A DNA stretch of 64,000 nucleotides from Fibrobacter sp. (GTDB lineage Bacteria > Fibrobacterota > Fibrobacteria > Fibrobacterales > Fibrobacteraceae), in contig JAKSIG010000001.1 in the NCBI GenBank assembly GCA_024398955.1, positions 62,001 to 126,000 of the forward strand. Direction: 5' to 3'. This document shows, in pieces, positions 27,747 to 36,940 of the stretch. A model generated the notes under the pieces. It had not been told where the DNA came from. It did no database searches and saw only the letters and a list, made by a program, of their open reading frames with translations. The first letter of the stretch is position 1; each line of letters starts with the position of its first letter. The translations under genes were made by a program, and so were the position numbers.

Positions 27747-28979
27747 ATGACTGAACCTGCAATAAATTCTTCTACAAAGCCCGCCGCTCGTAATTACTTT
27801 CCGGCTCTTGATGGTCTTCGCCTTCTGGCAAGCATCAACATCGTAATGCTCCATCTGGGCAGCTCCAGCGCCCTCGGCTATATGGCTGATTACAAGTGGC
27901 TAATGCCTTTGGTAAATGCTCCGGCCTTTGCCGCAGGTATCTTCTACGTGCTGGCTGGCTTTCTTTTTGCAAGTAAGTTCAGCGATCCCGACCGCCGAAT
28001 CCCCGTGGTTCCTTTTATGTTCAGCCGCATTGCAAAACTTTACCGCCTGCATTTCTTTATGACGCTGCTTATGTTTGCTGTGCTGGTTTTCAAGTTCAGC
28101 GGTTACAACCATCTGCCCGGTTTTGGAGAAGGCCCGTTCTTTGCAGAACTTGCGGATTGTGCAAACAAGGGACTTTCGCAGATGGTGAATCCTTGGCGCA
28201 GTCTGCTTTTGCACTTGACTCTCACTTGGTCCATAGTTCCGGATCTGGGCATGAAACTGAATGAACCGTCATGGTCTCTAACAAGTTTCTTCCTGTGCTA
28301 TGCCATTACGCCCTGGTTTAGCCGTTGGCTGTTCAGGCAGAGCAATCGCACGCTTTGGATTCTTTTTGGAGCTCTTTTCATTCCTGGAATTCTTTGGGCT
28401 GTTACCTTTGGCGTTACAGATAACTTATGGTTCGATGGCTATGGCGCCAAGTACCGTTTCTTCCACATTTTTGCTCCGGTTCGTATTTTTGAATATCTTT
28501 TTGGCATGGTTCTTTTTCGCCTCTATAAAGAAGGCTTCTTCGATTTTCTCAAGAAAGATTATGTTAGTGGCGTGGCCCAACTTTTGATGCTGGCGGCAGT
28601 GTATGGCAGCCTGTTTCTTATGAGTCCCAAGGCCAATCCTGGGTGGAACTACTTTGCCCATCATTCGTTGCCTATTATGTTGTATGGAATGTTCCTGGTT
28701 TCGCTCCTGAGTGGAAAGGGTTTCCTTGCAAAATTCTTTACCATAGGCATTGTGCGAAAGGTGGGCAAGGCTTCCTTCTATCCATACTTGATTCATCTTC
28801 CCATCATTACAATAGCTTGGGGGATTTGTAACTTGAACCAGCCGGCGAATACCGTTAAACTTTTAATTTTTATTTACACGATTAGCACTCTCTATAATGA
28901 GTTTAAGACATGGCGCCGCCAAAAGAAGAAAGTTTCTGCTACGGTAGGGAACACAAAGAGAACGAAAAACGAGTTGTAA
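27747..28979 (+). CDS. Acyltransferase family 3 (OafA/YrhL-like) membrane protein
   Basis: A 410-residue inner-membrane protein with about ten helices. The N-terminus YFPALDGLRLLASINIVMLHLG holds the family's catalytic-type His (in two adjacent motifs: LDGLRLLA and MLHLG). Such enzymes O-acylate surface glycans or peptidoglycan using acyl-CoA from the cytoplasm. The C-terminus is a short basic tail. It lies in a run with the CNNM gene (3 nt apart) and is closed by a strong terminator. The acceptor is not identifiable from context. Confidence 0.88.
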   Translation: MTEPAINSSTKPAARNYFPALDGLRLLASINIVMLHLGSSSALGYMADYKWLMPLVNAPAFAAGIFYVLAGFLFASKFSDPDRRIPVVPFMFSRIAKLYRLHFFMTLLMFAVLVFKFSGYNHLPGFGEGPFFAELADCANKGLSQMVNPWRSLLLHLTLTWSIVPDLGMKLNEPSWSLTSFFLCYAITPWFSRWLFRQSNRTLWILFGALFIPGILWAVTFGVTDNLWFDGYGAKYRFFHIFAPVRIFEYLFGMVLFRLYKEGFFDFLKKDYVSGVAQLLMLAAVYGSLFLMSPKANPGWNYFAHHSLPIMLYGMFLVSLLSGKGFLAKFFTIGIVRKVGKASFYPYLIHLPIITIAWGICNLNQPANTVKLLIFIYTISTLYNEFKTWRRQKKKVSATVGNTKRTKNEL

Positions 28980-29000
28980 ACATAAAGATACGAATTGCGA

Positions 29001-29027
29001 AAAGACCTTGTTAAAAGGTCTTTTTTT
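29001..29027 (+). terminator. Rho-independent terminator
   Basis: AAAGACCTT (29001-29009) pairs with AAGGTCTTT (29015-29023) around GTTAA, followed by a run of seven T's. It closes the sppA-CNNM-acyltransferase run. Confidence 0.9.
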
Positions 29028-29155
29028 GCGTTTTTGATTAGGAAAAGCCGTTTTTTGAAAAAAAGTGCAATAGATTTATTACAAAGGCCAAGGTGCATGA
29101 TTTTTCTTTTCAATTTATATTTAGGTCGGTTTAATTCACCAGTTAGAAGGTATGT

Positions 29156-31393
29156 ATGAAGAACATCTTTAAAATTGCTCTGGGTGCAACTTTGTTGACC
29201 TCTGTAGCAGTATCCGCTGCCGGCAAGTACCCCTTCCCGCAGAACATGAAGAGCCCTTATGGCTACACGGTCCCCTTTGCTAGCACCGATATGATCAAGG
29301 ATCATTACGAGGCCTGGAAGGGTGCTTGGTATGACGCTAGCAAGGGCTGGATCCTTTCTCCGGAAGGCACCTGCTCTACCGTTTCCGAAGCTATTGCCTA
29401 TGGTATGCTGATTACGGTATACATGGATGATGAAACCATGTTCAAGAAGCTGTATGGCACTTGGACTGGTAATGCTCCGACTAACGGTGGTATGCACTGG
29501 CGCATTGGTTGTAGCGGTGGTACCGGTTCTGCAACGGACTCCGATATTGATGCTGCTCTTGCCCTTGTTGAAGCTTCTGTCCAGTGGAACAACACCCAGT
29601 ATCTCGATGATGCAAAGAAGCTTATCAGCTGGATTGAAACCAACGATTTTAACGGTACACAGCTGAAGCCGGGTAGCAACTGGAACGACGCTTTTAACCC
29701 TAGCTATGCTGGCCTTGCCAACTTCAAGCTCTTCGAAAAGGTCTCTGGCGGTAATTGGGGCACTCATCGCTCTGATGTGGCCAAGGATTTGCTGGCTTGC
29801 CAGAATTCTACTACCGGCCTTGTTACTGACTGGTGCTCCTGGGGCTCTCATCAGCCCACCAAAACCTCTGCCGCTGTGGCTCAGGGTGAAGATGCTGGCT
29901 TCTTCGATGATGCTGCCCGTACCCCGTGGCGCACCGCTTGGGCATATTACTGGTATGGTGATGAAGACGCCAAGAAGTTCAACGATAAAGTTGCAAAGTG
30001 GCTCATTCCTACTACCATGTCTGCAAGTGGTATTAATTCCGGCTACTACTGGAACGGCGAAGCCGAACTGAGCGAAAAGCGTCGCTTTGTTTCTTCCACA
30101 TTCTCTGGCGGTCTCGGTCTTGCAACCTCTTCCCAGGCTGACGATCAGAACTCCAAGAACTACATGGAAACTGTGTACAAGGCTCTTTCCCAGCTGACAA
30201 GCTGTAAGGCTGCCGCCGATTGCGGTATGGAAGGCGTGAAGGGTGAAAAGTACTATCCTTCTACCTTGAACCTTCTTTACCTGTTGCTCATGACTGGTAA
30301 CATGCCTAACCTCTATGACTTGACTGGCTTTACCGCATTCACTCCGGATCCTAGCCTCATGCGTTCTTCTGATAGTGGTGTTGACGGTGTTCAGCAGACC
30401 CGTGGTGATACTACCGTTGGCGTTTCGGGCTTCTGGAACTGGGGTGCATACCATGATAAGTATGGCATTGGAACCAAGATGTCTCCGGACTCTGGCGCAT
30501 CGCCCGTTTACCTCCGCGATGGTGCCTACTTTGCAGACGCTGTGATGGAAATTGGCCCGGAACCGGAATATGGAACTCCTGAAGCTACTGCCGGTAGGTA
30601 TCCTTCTGCTGGTATTGCCATGTCCTTCAACAAGGCTGAAACCGGCATTGATCTTTCTGCACTCGGCATCAAGTACCTCCGCATTACCGCCAAGACCGAA
30701 GGTCCTGTACGCTTTGCAATCTTGAACGAGGCCACTGTTCAAGCTGGTGGCGAACCGGGTATGTTCATTCCCAACACCAACGATTACACTGCAACTACTT
30801 ACGATTTGACTCCCTGTGACTACGGTTTCTATGGACTTGAATCCCGCTGCAATACCGGTAGCGAAAAACTCATCGATGTCCTTGGCTGGGTCAACAAGAA
30901 CACTGCTCCCGAGGGTCGTGAAATCCTGAAGTCCGTAAAGGGCCTCAAGTTCGAAGTGAAGGACTCCAAGGGTGGTTACGGCGCAATCTCTGTGAAGTCC
31001 ATTGAATTCCTTGATGGTTCCAAGAATGTGGTTGATCCTGCCAAGATTACCGGCATTGTGATTAGCACTCCGACGGTTACTCCGGGCACTACTGATCCGG
31101 GTACCACCGATCCCACTACTCCGGGAACCACTGATCCTGGCACAACTCCGGGTGTCGATGAACCGATTGCTATTGCTGCATCTGCCCCCGTTGCCATGGC
31201 AAAGGTTTCTGTATCTGGCATGAACATCATGGTTGATGGCGTTGCCGGTGCAAGTGTTGCCGTATTCAATATGCAGGGCAAGCTTGTTGCCTCTACCAAG
31301 GCATTTGCTGGTGCGACCTCCATTACCGTGCCTAACAAGGGCCTTTACATGGTCCGCGTAGGCAACAAGATGAACAAGGTTGTTGTCAAGTAA
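29156..31393 (+). CDS. Secreted GH8 endoglucanase with binding-type module and C-terminal sorting domain
   Basis: A 745-residue exported enzyme that hydrolyses beta-1,4-glucan. The signal peptide is MKNIFKIALGATLLTSVAVSA. The GH8 (alpha/alpha)6 domain spans about 25-400, with the proton donor Glu78 in TVSEAIAYGM (C. thermocellum CelA Glu95) and ATDSDID at 126-132. Residues about 420-630 form a beta-rich module resembling a carbohydrate-binding domain. A Pro/Thr/Gly linker (638-671) leads to a 65-residue C-terminal domain ending MVRVGNKMNKVVVK, of the type-IX-secretion type-A kind. GAAGG lies 6 nt before the ATG. It is a single-gene transcript with its own terminator, and its codon use is strongly biased, suggesting high expression. 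Confidence 0.95.
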   Translation: MKNIFKIALGATLLTSVAVSAAGKYPFPQNMKSPYGYTVPFASTDMIKDHYEAWKGAWYDASKGWILSPEGTCSTVSEAIAYGMLITVYMDDETMFKKLYGTWTGNAPTNGGMHWRIGCSGGTGSATDSDIDAALALVEASVQWNNTQYLDDAKKLISWIETNDFNGTQLKPGSNWNDAFNPSYAGLANFKLFEKVSGGNWGTHRSDVAKDLLACQNSTTGLVTDWCSWGSHQPTKTSAAVAQGEDAGFFDDAARTPWRTAWAYYWYGDEDAKKFNDKVAKWLIPTTMSASGINSGYYWNGEAELSEKRRFVSSTFSGGLGLATSSQADDQNSKNYMETVYKALSQLTSCKAAADCGMEGVKGEKYYPSTLNLLYLLLMTGNMPNLYDLTGFTAFTPDPSLMRSSDSGVDGVQQTRGDTTVGVSGFWNWGAYHDKYGIGTKMSPDSGASPVYLRDGAYFADAVMEIGPEPEYGTPEATAGRYPSAGIAMSFNKAETGIDLSALGIKYLRITAKTEGPVRFAILNEATVQAGGEPGMFIPNTNDYTATTYDLTPCDYGFYGLESRCNTGSEKLIDVLGWVNKNTAPEGREILKSVKGLKFEVKDSKGGYGAISVKSIEFLDGSKNVVDPAKITGIVISTPTVTPGTTDPGTTDPTTPGTTDPGTTPGVDEPIAIAASAPVAMAKVSVSGMNIMVDGVAGASVAVFNMQGKLVASTKAFAGATSITVPNKGLYMVRVGNKMNKVVVK

Positions 31394-31432
31394 TTTTCAA
31401 GGGTTGCGCCTCGGGCGAACCTTCTGAATGAA

Positions 31433-31465
31433 AAATCTCTCGGCTTGAGGCCGGGAGATTTTTTT
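31433..31465 (+). terminator. Rho-independent terminator of the GH8 gene
   Basis: A 12-bp stem (31433-31444 with 31450-31461, one T-G pair) with loop TTGAG, ending in a T run to 31465. Confidence 0.92.
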
Positions 31466-31500
31466 GCGTTTAATGCTTGTTCAGGTTTATTGCTGTTTGT

Positions 31501-32412
31501 TTAGAAAATGATGTCCAGTGCAAGCTTCATAAAGTCTATGGTGTAGCTTCCGTCGTCATTTTGCTCCAATTCGTTTCCGTTTTGAATAACCTTGCTATTC
31601 CCGTCGGTATCGAGCCTTACCTTCACAAGGACGCTTTCTGGCATTTTTGCGTGAGGTGATTTCCATCGGATTAAAAGACCGTCCTCGCTTTCTTGGGCGG
31701 TGGCATGTTCCAGGGCGAATGCAGCCCTATGATAGGCGCCTACCGTACCGAAAGGCGCTATCCACATGTCCAGATCCTTTGCCTGCTGTATGATGGCTTC
31801 GAGATCTTCGGGATTGATGGAGTAGTCGTTGTTCTGATCTTCGTCTACGCCATGGTTCATATAGATGATCCATTCTCCGGCATCATTTGTATTGCGGGCA
31901 ATCTGGCGAAATTCTTCTACCGTATTTAGGGAGCGCTGCCAGGCCTTGGAATCCATTGACAGCCAGTTGGGCTCCTTGTTCCAGCAAATGCGTCCGTACC
32001 CTCGGCAATCTCGACTAATATAATGGGCCTGCCCGATAATTTTTTGCACATCCGCATTGTTGTCGCAGTAAGGAGTCCCGAAAACATTAAAGGGCAAACC
32101 GGGCATCTGTTCCTGCAGGAACTTCTTGTAATCCAGAATTTCACGCTTGCGGTCGGCGTCGCCTAGCTGTGTTAACTTGGGGTGTGTTTCTGTATGGTTC
32201 CCCATTTCGTGACCGGCTTGAGCCATTTGCAGGAACTTGTCGTAATTGTGGCGGAAGTAGTAACTGTCGCCTGTCAGAAAGCAGGTCACCTTAACATCTA
32301 GCCTTTCTGCCAGAGGCATCAGGTTTGTAATATGACTTTCGGAAGCGTCGTCAAAGGTGAAACTTGCGGCGGCCTTGTGGCCGTTCCATGGAACTGCGGT
32401 AATAACGCTCAT
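31501..32412 (-). CDS. Polysaccharide deacetylase (NodB/CE4), no signal peptide in chosen frame
   Basis: A 303-residue metal-dependent deacetylase. The NodB metal motif TFDDA (Asp21, Asp22) follows PWNGHKAAAS, and the second motif is HEMGNHTETH. The last 80 residues form a beta-rich extra domain shared with its neighbour. The start is placed at 32412 because GGAG lies 5 nt upstream; ATG codons at 32433 and 32472 are in frame. None of the three gives a good signal peptide, although the larger paralogue next door has one. The stretch before PWNGH is thus either a lost leader or a cytoplasmic variant. The substrate is not known; acetyl-xylan or chitin-type glycans are usual for CE4. Confidence 0.85.
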   Translation of the reverse strand: MSVITAVPWNGHKAAASFTFDDASESHITNLMPLAERLDVKVTCFLTGDSYYFRHNYDKFLQMAQAGHEMGNHTETHPKLTQLGDADRKREILDYKKFLQEQMPGLPFNVFGTPYCDNNADVQKIIGQAHYISRDCRGYGRICWNKEPNWLSMDSKAWQRSLNTVEEFRQIARNTNDAGEWIIYMNHGVDEDQNNDYSINPEDLEAIIQQAKDLDMWIAPFGTVGAYHRAAFALEHATAQESEDGLLIRWKSPHAKMPESVLVKVRLDTDGNSKVIQNGNELEQNDDGSYTIDFMKLALDIIF

Positions 32413-32500
32413 GAGTACTCCAGAGTTTTTCATAGGTAATATACCGCATTTGGACGTGCAGAGTAAACCCATGGAACAAATCAGGGTTTACAGACGTGTA

Positions 32501-33862
32501 CTAATGTCTGACTTGTTGTGTGACCGGTGGAAAATCGGGATTTTCTCCGCGGATGATATAAATGCCCCTAGGCATAGATTCGGGAATGCCAAAGCTGTCT
32601 GTATAGCCGAGACGATTGCCGTTCAGGTCGAAGACCGTGTATACCGTACGAGGGTCCGCCATTAGCATTGCCTTTAGCCTTGCTGCAGCCCTAGGGGCTA
32701 TTCCTGTGTCGTTTTCTTGCCCCTCTTCTGGGCGACTTGAGGAATCTGCCGCTGTTTCTAGACGGATCGTTACGCTAAGCTCGTTAAACTCGATGTCATA
32801 AACGCCTTTGGAATCGGGCCAGATGACCTTGCCCTTTTGCTCCATCACGATTCTAGGCTGGGACCCGTCAGTGCGAATCGCGATATCGCCGAATGCCTGG
32901 GATAGAAAATCGCTTTGGATCTTTACTTTCATGGGAATGCTCTGGGGCATTTGCGGGTGGGGCATTTCCCAGCTGATTTTATATCCATCGCCGTCGGAGA
33001 TGGCTGTGGCGGAGTCCAGCGTAAAATGGGCCTTGAAGTAGGCGCCAACTGTGCCAAAGCCAGCGACCCACATTTTGTTGTCTAGGGCGTGTTGCAGAAT
33101 TTTTCTGATGTCGGCTGTACTGACGCTCATGTTGTCGCCTTCGTCGGCGACACCATGGTGCAGAACGATCATCCATTCTCCCTCGGGGCCAGGGGGCGTT
33201 TCCCAGGGATTTAGACCGCTAAAGTCAGCGTTGCCGATGCAGGTGTCCATGGCAACCATGAGATCTTCTGGGGTCTTTGTTCCGCGATCCCAGCCTAGGG
33301 CCGAAAACTTGAACCAGTTTGGTTCCTTGTTCCAGCTATGGCGGTAACCCCAGTCTCCGCAATCGCGATTGATAAAGTGCCTTTGGCTAATGGCTGCCGA
33401 AATTTCATCATCGTTGGCGCAGTAAGGCGTTGCGAATGCGCTTACCTTTATATTGGCGCCGCCCGCTTTTATCAGGGCTTCGATCGTGTCTGCAGGTGTT
33501 ATGATTTCGTCGACCAATTCGGCCTGCTTCATTCCGACGTAGTTCCCATGAGACAGACTGTGGTTCCCGATTTCGTGTCCGGCCAAGGCCAGGCTTGCAA
33601 AGCCTTTGTTCCCGCCCTGGTTAATGAGGTAGTAGCTGCTCCCTGTCAAAAAGAAGGTGACGTGAGCCTCGGGCATTTCATCCAGGATTGGCTTAAGGTT
33701 CAAAACCTGATTTTCTAGTGCATCATCGAATGTTAAGCTGACTGCGCCGATATGACCGTTCCAGGGGATGGTTTCTAGAGGCGCTGCGATTGTGTTGGGC
33801 GCAGTCACGCATCCCAAGGTAACGGCGATCTTTGCGCAAGAGTGAAAAAATTTTCTTTCCAT
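32501..33862 (-). CDS. Secreted polysaccharide deacetylase (NodB/CE4) with C-terminal sorting-type domain
   Basis: A 453-residue exported deacetylase. The signal region is MERKFFHSCAKIAVTLGCVT to about residue 27. The NodB domain has TFDDA (Asp46, Asp47) and NHSLSH (His101, His105). After the beta-rich region comes an acidic linker (residues about 360-395) and a short C-terminal domain (TVYTVFDLNGNRLGYTD, MPRGIYIIRG) of the type seen on type-IX-secreted proteins. This suggests removal of acetyl groups from plant polysaccharide at the cell surface. It is upstream of a paralogue on the same strand (about 88 nt to the preferred start of that gene), a likely old tandem duplication. Confidence 0.9.
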   Translation of the reverse strand: MERKFFHSCAKIAVTLGCVTAPNTIAAPLETIPWNGHIGAVSLTFDDALENQVLNLKPILDEMPEAHVTFFLTGSSYYLINQGGNKGFASLALAGHEIGNHSLSHGNYVGMKQAELVDEIITPADTIEALIKAGGANIKVSAFATPYCANDDEISAAISQRHFINRDCGDWGYRHSWNKEPNWFKFSALGWDRGTKTPEDLMVAMDTCIGNADFSGLNPWETPPGPEGEWMIVLHHGVADEGDNMSVSTADIRKILQHALDNKMWVAGFGTVGAYFKAHFTLDSATAISDGDGYKISWEMPHPQMPQSIPMKVKIQSDFLSQAFGDIAIRTDGSQPRIVMEQKGKVIWPDSKGVYDIEFNELSVTIRLETAADSSSRPEEGQENDTGIAPRAAARLKAMLMADPRTVYTVFDLNGNRLGYTDSFGIPESMPRGIYIIRGENPDFPPVTQQVRH

Positions 33863-33950
33863 AAACCTAATCCGAGGTGGTATGTAATTATACGAAACTA
33901 TGCGTTGATGAAATGCCGGATTGTTTTAAAATGATGCTCTTGGGGATGCT

Positions 33951-33988
33951 TTGACAATTGTAGAGACGGATAATTTTACTATATTACG
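33951..33988 (+). promoter_or_regulatory. Candidate promoter of the tRNA gene
   Basis: A consensus TTGACA (33951-33956) is followed by TACTATATTACG (33977-33988), 22 nt before the mature tRNA 5' end. The spacing from TTGACA to TACTAT is 20, longer than the ideal 17. The same 12-nt element recurs at 60637-60648. Confidence 0.45.
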
Positions 33989-34009
33989 CTTCACGTTGCA
34001 AGGCGTACC

Positions 34010-34083
<74 letters not shown>

Positions 34084-34088
34084 TTGAA

Positions 34089-34117
34089 AAAGACAGGTCG
34101 TAAGGCCTGTCTTTTTT
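34089..34117. terminator. Bidirectional terminator after the tRNA
   Basis: AAAGACAGG (34089-34097) pairs with CCTGTCTTT (34106-34114), with a T run to 34117 and an A run on the other side. It also serves the convergent glycogen-synthase-like gene. Confidence 0.9.
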
Positions 34118-34145
34118 ATACAAACTGCACTGTTTTTCTGCAGGA

Positions 34146-35579
34146 TTAAAGTCCCAGTTCTCCAAGGATCAGTAAGTACTTGGAGATGGTTCTGCACCAT
34201 TCGTAATGGAAGCCGCTGTAGGCATTGACAACGCACTTGTCCCAGTCCTGGACTTCGGTCTTATAGACGTTCACGGCGTCCTTGACGCAGCGCAGCATCT
34301 GGTGAGGTGCGTTGGCATCGTCTACCAGGAAGGCGTTTGCTTCGCCCGCAGTTTCGAGACTGTAGGTGGTCAGCATGGTGGCAACGCCGATTGTGCGTCC
34401 GGTAAGGGGCAGGGTTCCTGCGGCCATTGCCTTTAGAATGATAGAAGATGACGGCTCGCGGAGATTTGCCGCGAACAGGGCGTCAGAACCCGCCAAGGTA
34501 TCGCGGAGACGGAAAGCCGTGTTGGCAATGTCGTCTAGATCCTGCAGGCACATGATTTCGGGATACTGGATCGAAAATTCCTTGTAGTAGTTCCAGTCGG
34601 AATTGTTCTTCGAGGAGGCGCCTACAATAATGAATACGTCCAGGTGGGCCACGTCAGAAAGGATGGTGGCCAGAGTCTCGGAAGTATTGCCCGCCTCTGC
34701 GTCAAGGTGAACGTAGATTACCATCTTGTCGTGGAAATTTACGCCCAACTGCTGCTGCAGGTTAGCCCTCGCGCGACGCTTGGCTTCTTTAATAGGGAGG
34801 CATTCCTGGTCGTTAAAATCCCATACCTGGTAGCTGACCCCGAACTGAACTCCGATAAGTTTGTCTGCGTTGCGGTTCAGGAATCCGCTGAGCCCGCCAG
34901 GCAGGTTTGTGTTCAGCATTGCGTCGCGATATCCCGGAGACGGGAACAGAACCTTTGTTGCATACAGGATGCCGGCCTTCAGCAAGCTGACCTTACCCCA
35001 GAATTCATAACCATCCATATTGTAGTTTTCGCGTGGGAGACCTATGTTCTCGATTTCGCTAGATGGTACGTGGAAGTCGTAGGTAATGTTGTGAATGTTG
35101 AAGAAGAACGGTGTTTCGCCGGCATAGCTAGCGTAGAGAGTCTTAGCCAGGGCTCCGGCCAGAGCTCCGCCCCACTCGTGTCCCATGATGGCCTGGCACT
35201 TGAATTCCGTGGCTTCGGCATAGGCCAGGGCTGCGGAAGAAAGGAAGGCGAATCTCAGGTGGTTGTCGGTGTAGGGGCGCTCGTCAGGGGGGCCGTACAC
35301 GTAGGGGCGTTCAAAAAATTCTTCGTTGTAGATGTAAGTATGAAGAGGGTCCTTTTCGGAAACCCAGATTTCGTAGGGCTTGTTCTGGAGCTTTTCGACT
35401 CCCGAAAAGACACACTTGTAGGTGTCCACGTCGACCATCAGTTCCTTGAAGAACGGGGAGCAGGTCAAAACCTTGGCGCCGGCGCATGCAAATGCGTCTG
35501 TCATACGGTTTACGGCCGTGGCCAGGGGGCTAGTTTGCCTCCAATTGCCTGCTTCCGGGCTAACGACTAGGATATTCAT
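34146..35579 (-). CDS. Glycogen/starch-synthase-like GT5 protein with degenerate motifs
   Basis: A 477-residue GT-B protein resembling ADP-glucose glycogen synthases. The start is MNILVVSPEAGNW, the second motif is MGHEWGGAL, then FFFNIHNITYDF and FGVSYQVWDF match the family order. However, the nucleotide-binding KTGGL signature near residue 15 reads RQTSPL, and the C-terminal EPCGL loop reads REPSSSI, keeping the Glu only. The protein may therefore have altered donor use or be non-catalytic. It is alone between two terminators, next to a tRNA. A glgE gene at 56820 shows that alpha-glucan metabolism occurs in this organism. Confidence is high for the fold and low for activity. Confidence 0.8.
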   Translation of the reverse strand: MNILVVSPEAGNWRQTSPLATAVNRMTDAFACAGAKVLTCSPFFKELMVDVDTYKCVFSGVEKLQNKPYEIWVSEKDPLHTYIYNEEFFERPYVYGPPDERPYTDNHLRFAFLSSAALAYAEATEFKCQAIMGHEWGGALAGALAKTLYASYAGETPFFFNIHNITYDFHVPSSEIENIGLPRENYNMDGYEFWGKVSLLKAGILYATKVLFPSPGYRDAMLNTNLPGGLSGFLNRNADKLIGVQFGVSYQVWDFNDQECLPIKEAKRRARANLQQQLGVNFHDKMVIYVHLDAEAGNTSETLATILSDVAHLDVFIIVGASSKNNSDWNYYKEFSIQYPEIMCLQDLDDIANTAFRLRDTLAGSDALFAANLREPSSSIILKAMAAGTLPLTGRTIGVATMLTTYSLETAGEANAFLVDDANAPHQMLRCVKDAVNVYKTEVQDWDKCVVNAYSGFHYEWCRTISKYLLILGELGL

Positions 35580-35734
35580 GATCCTACAGGGTCTCCTAAT
35601 AAAATTTTACTTACACCCAAATGATGGTACAAATTTATTTAATTATTTTTATCAAGATTAGTCCCAGAAAATTTTTTTACGGGAAAAGATTGTAAAAACA
35701 CTCATAAAGCCTTGCCGGCTGAAGGAACATCAAA

Positions 35735-36796
35735 ATGAAGAAGATCTTTCTTGCCTCTCTAGCTGCTGCCGTCGCTTTCACGATGGTTGGCTGCAAGGGA
35801 ACCAACGAAAAGCGTGGTGACGAACACCTTAAGGAAGGCCGTTATCGCAATGCTATCAACTCCTACCTGGAAGCAAAGAAGAAGGGTAGCATGTCTGATG
35901 AATTCTACGATAACTTCACCTTGGCCCTCGTTCGTGGTGGCGAAGCCGAAGCCAAGAAGGATTTGAGCAGCGAACTTATCGACAACTACTTTGACAAGGC
36001 TTCCGTGAACATGCCCGAAGTCAAGAGCTCTGAAGTTGTCGAAGAATTCGTGACCAAGCTGGCTACCCTCGGTAAGCAGCAGGCTACTCAGGATGGTGTC
36101 GACTTCAATACCATCATCAACGCTTTTGCAAAGATCGATACCGCCTTGTCCTATGCCAAGTCCAAGGGCGTTGCAGAAGGCTCTGTAAAGACTCTGCGTC
36201 TCGAAGCCGAAAACGCCGTGGTCGCAAAGGCTCTTCCCGAAATCAAGGATGAATCTGATCCCGTGGTTTCTGAATTCGGCCTGCTGCGTCTCGAATACGT
36301 CGCTCCCGAAAATGCAGAAGTCAAGGCTGCACTTAACAAGAACCGTAAGACCACCCGTGGCTACTTCCTGATCTTTGGCGAAAACATCGCCGACGCTGCA
36401 GGCAAGCGCTTTGTTGACAAGTGGGGCTACGTCATGGCTCTTCCCACCATCAAGATGTCTGCTGGTTCTCTCTCTGGCGAACTCCAGTTCTGGGCATCTA
36501 CTGGTAACAACACCGAACTTGATCCCGAAAAGATCAAGGTTGTTTCTACCGACGGTAAGGAAGCTGTCGCTAAGGTCTCTGGCGGCTGGTGCGAAGCAGA
36601 AGTCCTCGTTGGCAAGAAGGGTGACGAAAAGATCGAAAAGAAGAAGCAGCCCATCAAGAAGGGCTCCAAGGGTAAGCTGATGAACGAATTCCAGTGCTCT
36701 GTGAACGTTTCCTTCTCTTACGCCAAGGATTTCGTACCTGACTATATTGAATATAAGGACGAATACGGTATCGGCCGTAAGTACCTCGGTCAGTAG
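35735..36796 (+). CDS. Predicted lipoprotein with TPR-like N-terminal region
   Basis: Not recognised as a named family. The leader MKKIFLASLAAAVAFTMVGC has lipobox VGC with Cys20. Residues 25-70 look like a TPR hairpin (GDEHLKEGRYRNAINSYLEA), followed by an alpha-helical stretch and a beta-rich C-terminal half with a cysteine pair. Codon use is very biased (AAG, GAA, GCT, GGT), as in the barrel gene at 38003, suggesting an abundant envelope lipoprotein. It is a single gene with its own terminator and a 150-bp upstream gap. Confidence 0.7.
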   Translation: MKKIFLASLAAAVAFTMVGCKGTNEKRGDEHLKEGRYRNAINSYLEAKKKGSMSDEFYDNFTLALVRGGEAEAKKDLSSELIDNYFDKASVNMPEVKSSEVVEEFVTKLATLGKQQATQDGVDFNTIINAFAKIDTALSYAKSKGVAEGSVKTLRLEAENAVVAKALPEIKDESDPVVSEFGLLRLEYVAPENAEVKAALNKNRKTTRGYFLIFGENIADAAGKRFVDKWGYVMALPTIKMSAGSLSGELQFWASTGNNTELDPEKIKVVSTDGKEAVAKVSGGWCEAEVLVGKKGDEKIEKKKQPIKKGSKGKLMNEFQCSVNVSFSYAKDFVPDYIEYKDEYGIGRKYLGQ

Positions 36797-36893
36797 GAGA
36801 CCGCTCGCTTTTCGTCTAGAGAAGAACTTGCGACTTCGCTCGCTGTTTCTCGGGATGGGAACGCGTACTTGAAAGAGATTTCAAAATAGAAAT

Positions 36894-36924
36894 GCCCCGG
36901 TTCAAAGCCGGGGCTTTTCTTTTT
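36894..36924. terminator. Terminator between convergent lipoprotein and OpgC-like genes
   Basis: GCCCCGG (36894-36900) pairs with CCGGGGC (36908-36914) around TTCAAAG, followed by TTTTCTTTTT. Confidence 0.9.
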
Positions 36925-36940
36925 ATAAAAATCGTTTGGT

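Noticed and set aside
28892..30742. 616-codon minus-strand reading frame opposite the GH8 gene
   Set aside because: Lies antisense to a clear GH8 enzyme and an acyltransferase. The translation has no domain or signal and its openness follows from the biased codon use of the plus strand.
34644..35570. 308-codon plus-strand frame opposite the glycogen-synthase-like gene
   Set aside because: No recognisable domain, no ribosome site, and fully contained in the opposite gene.
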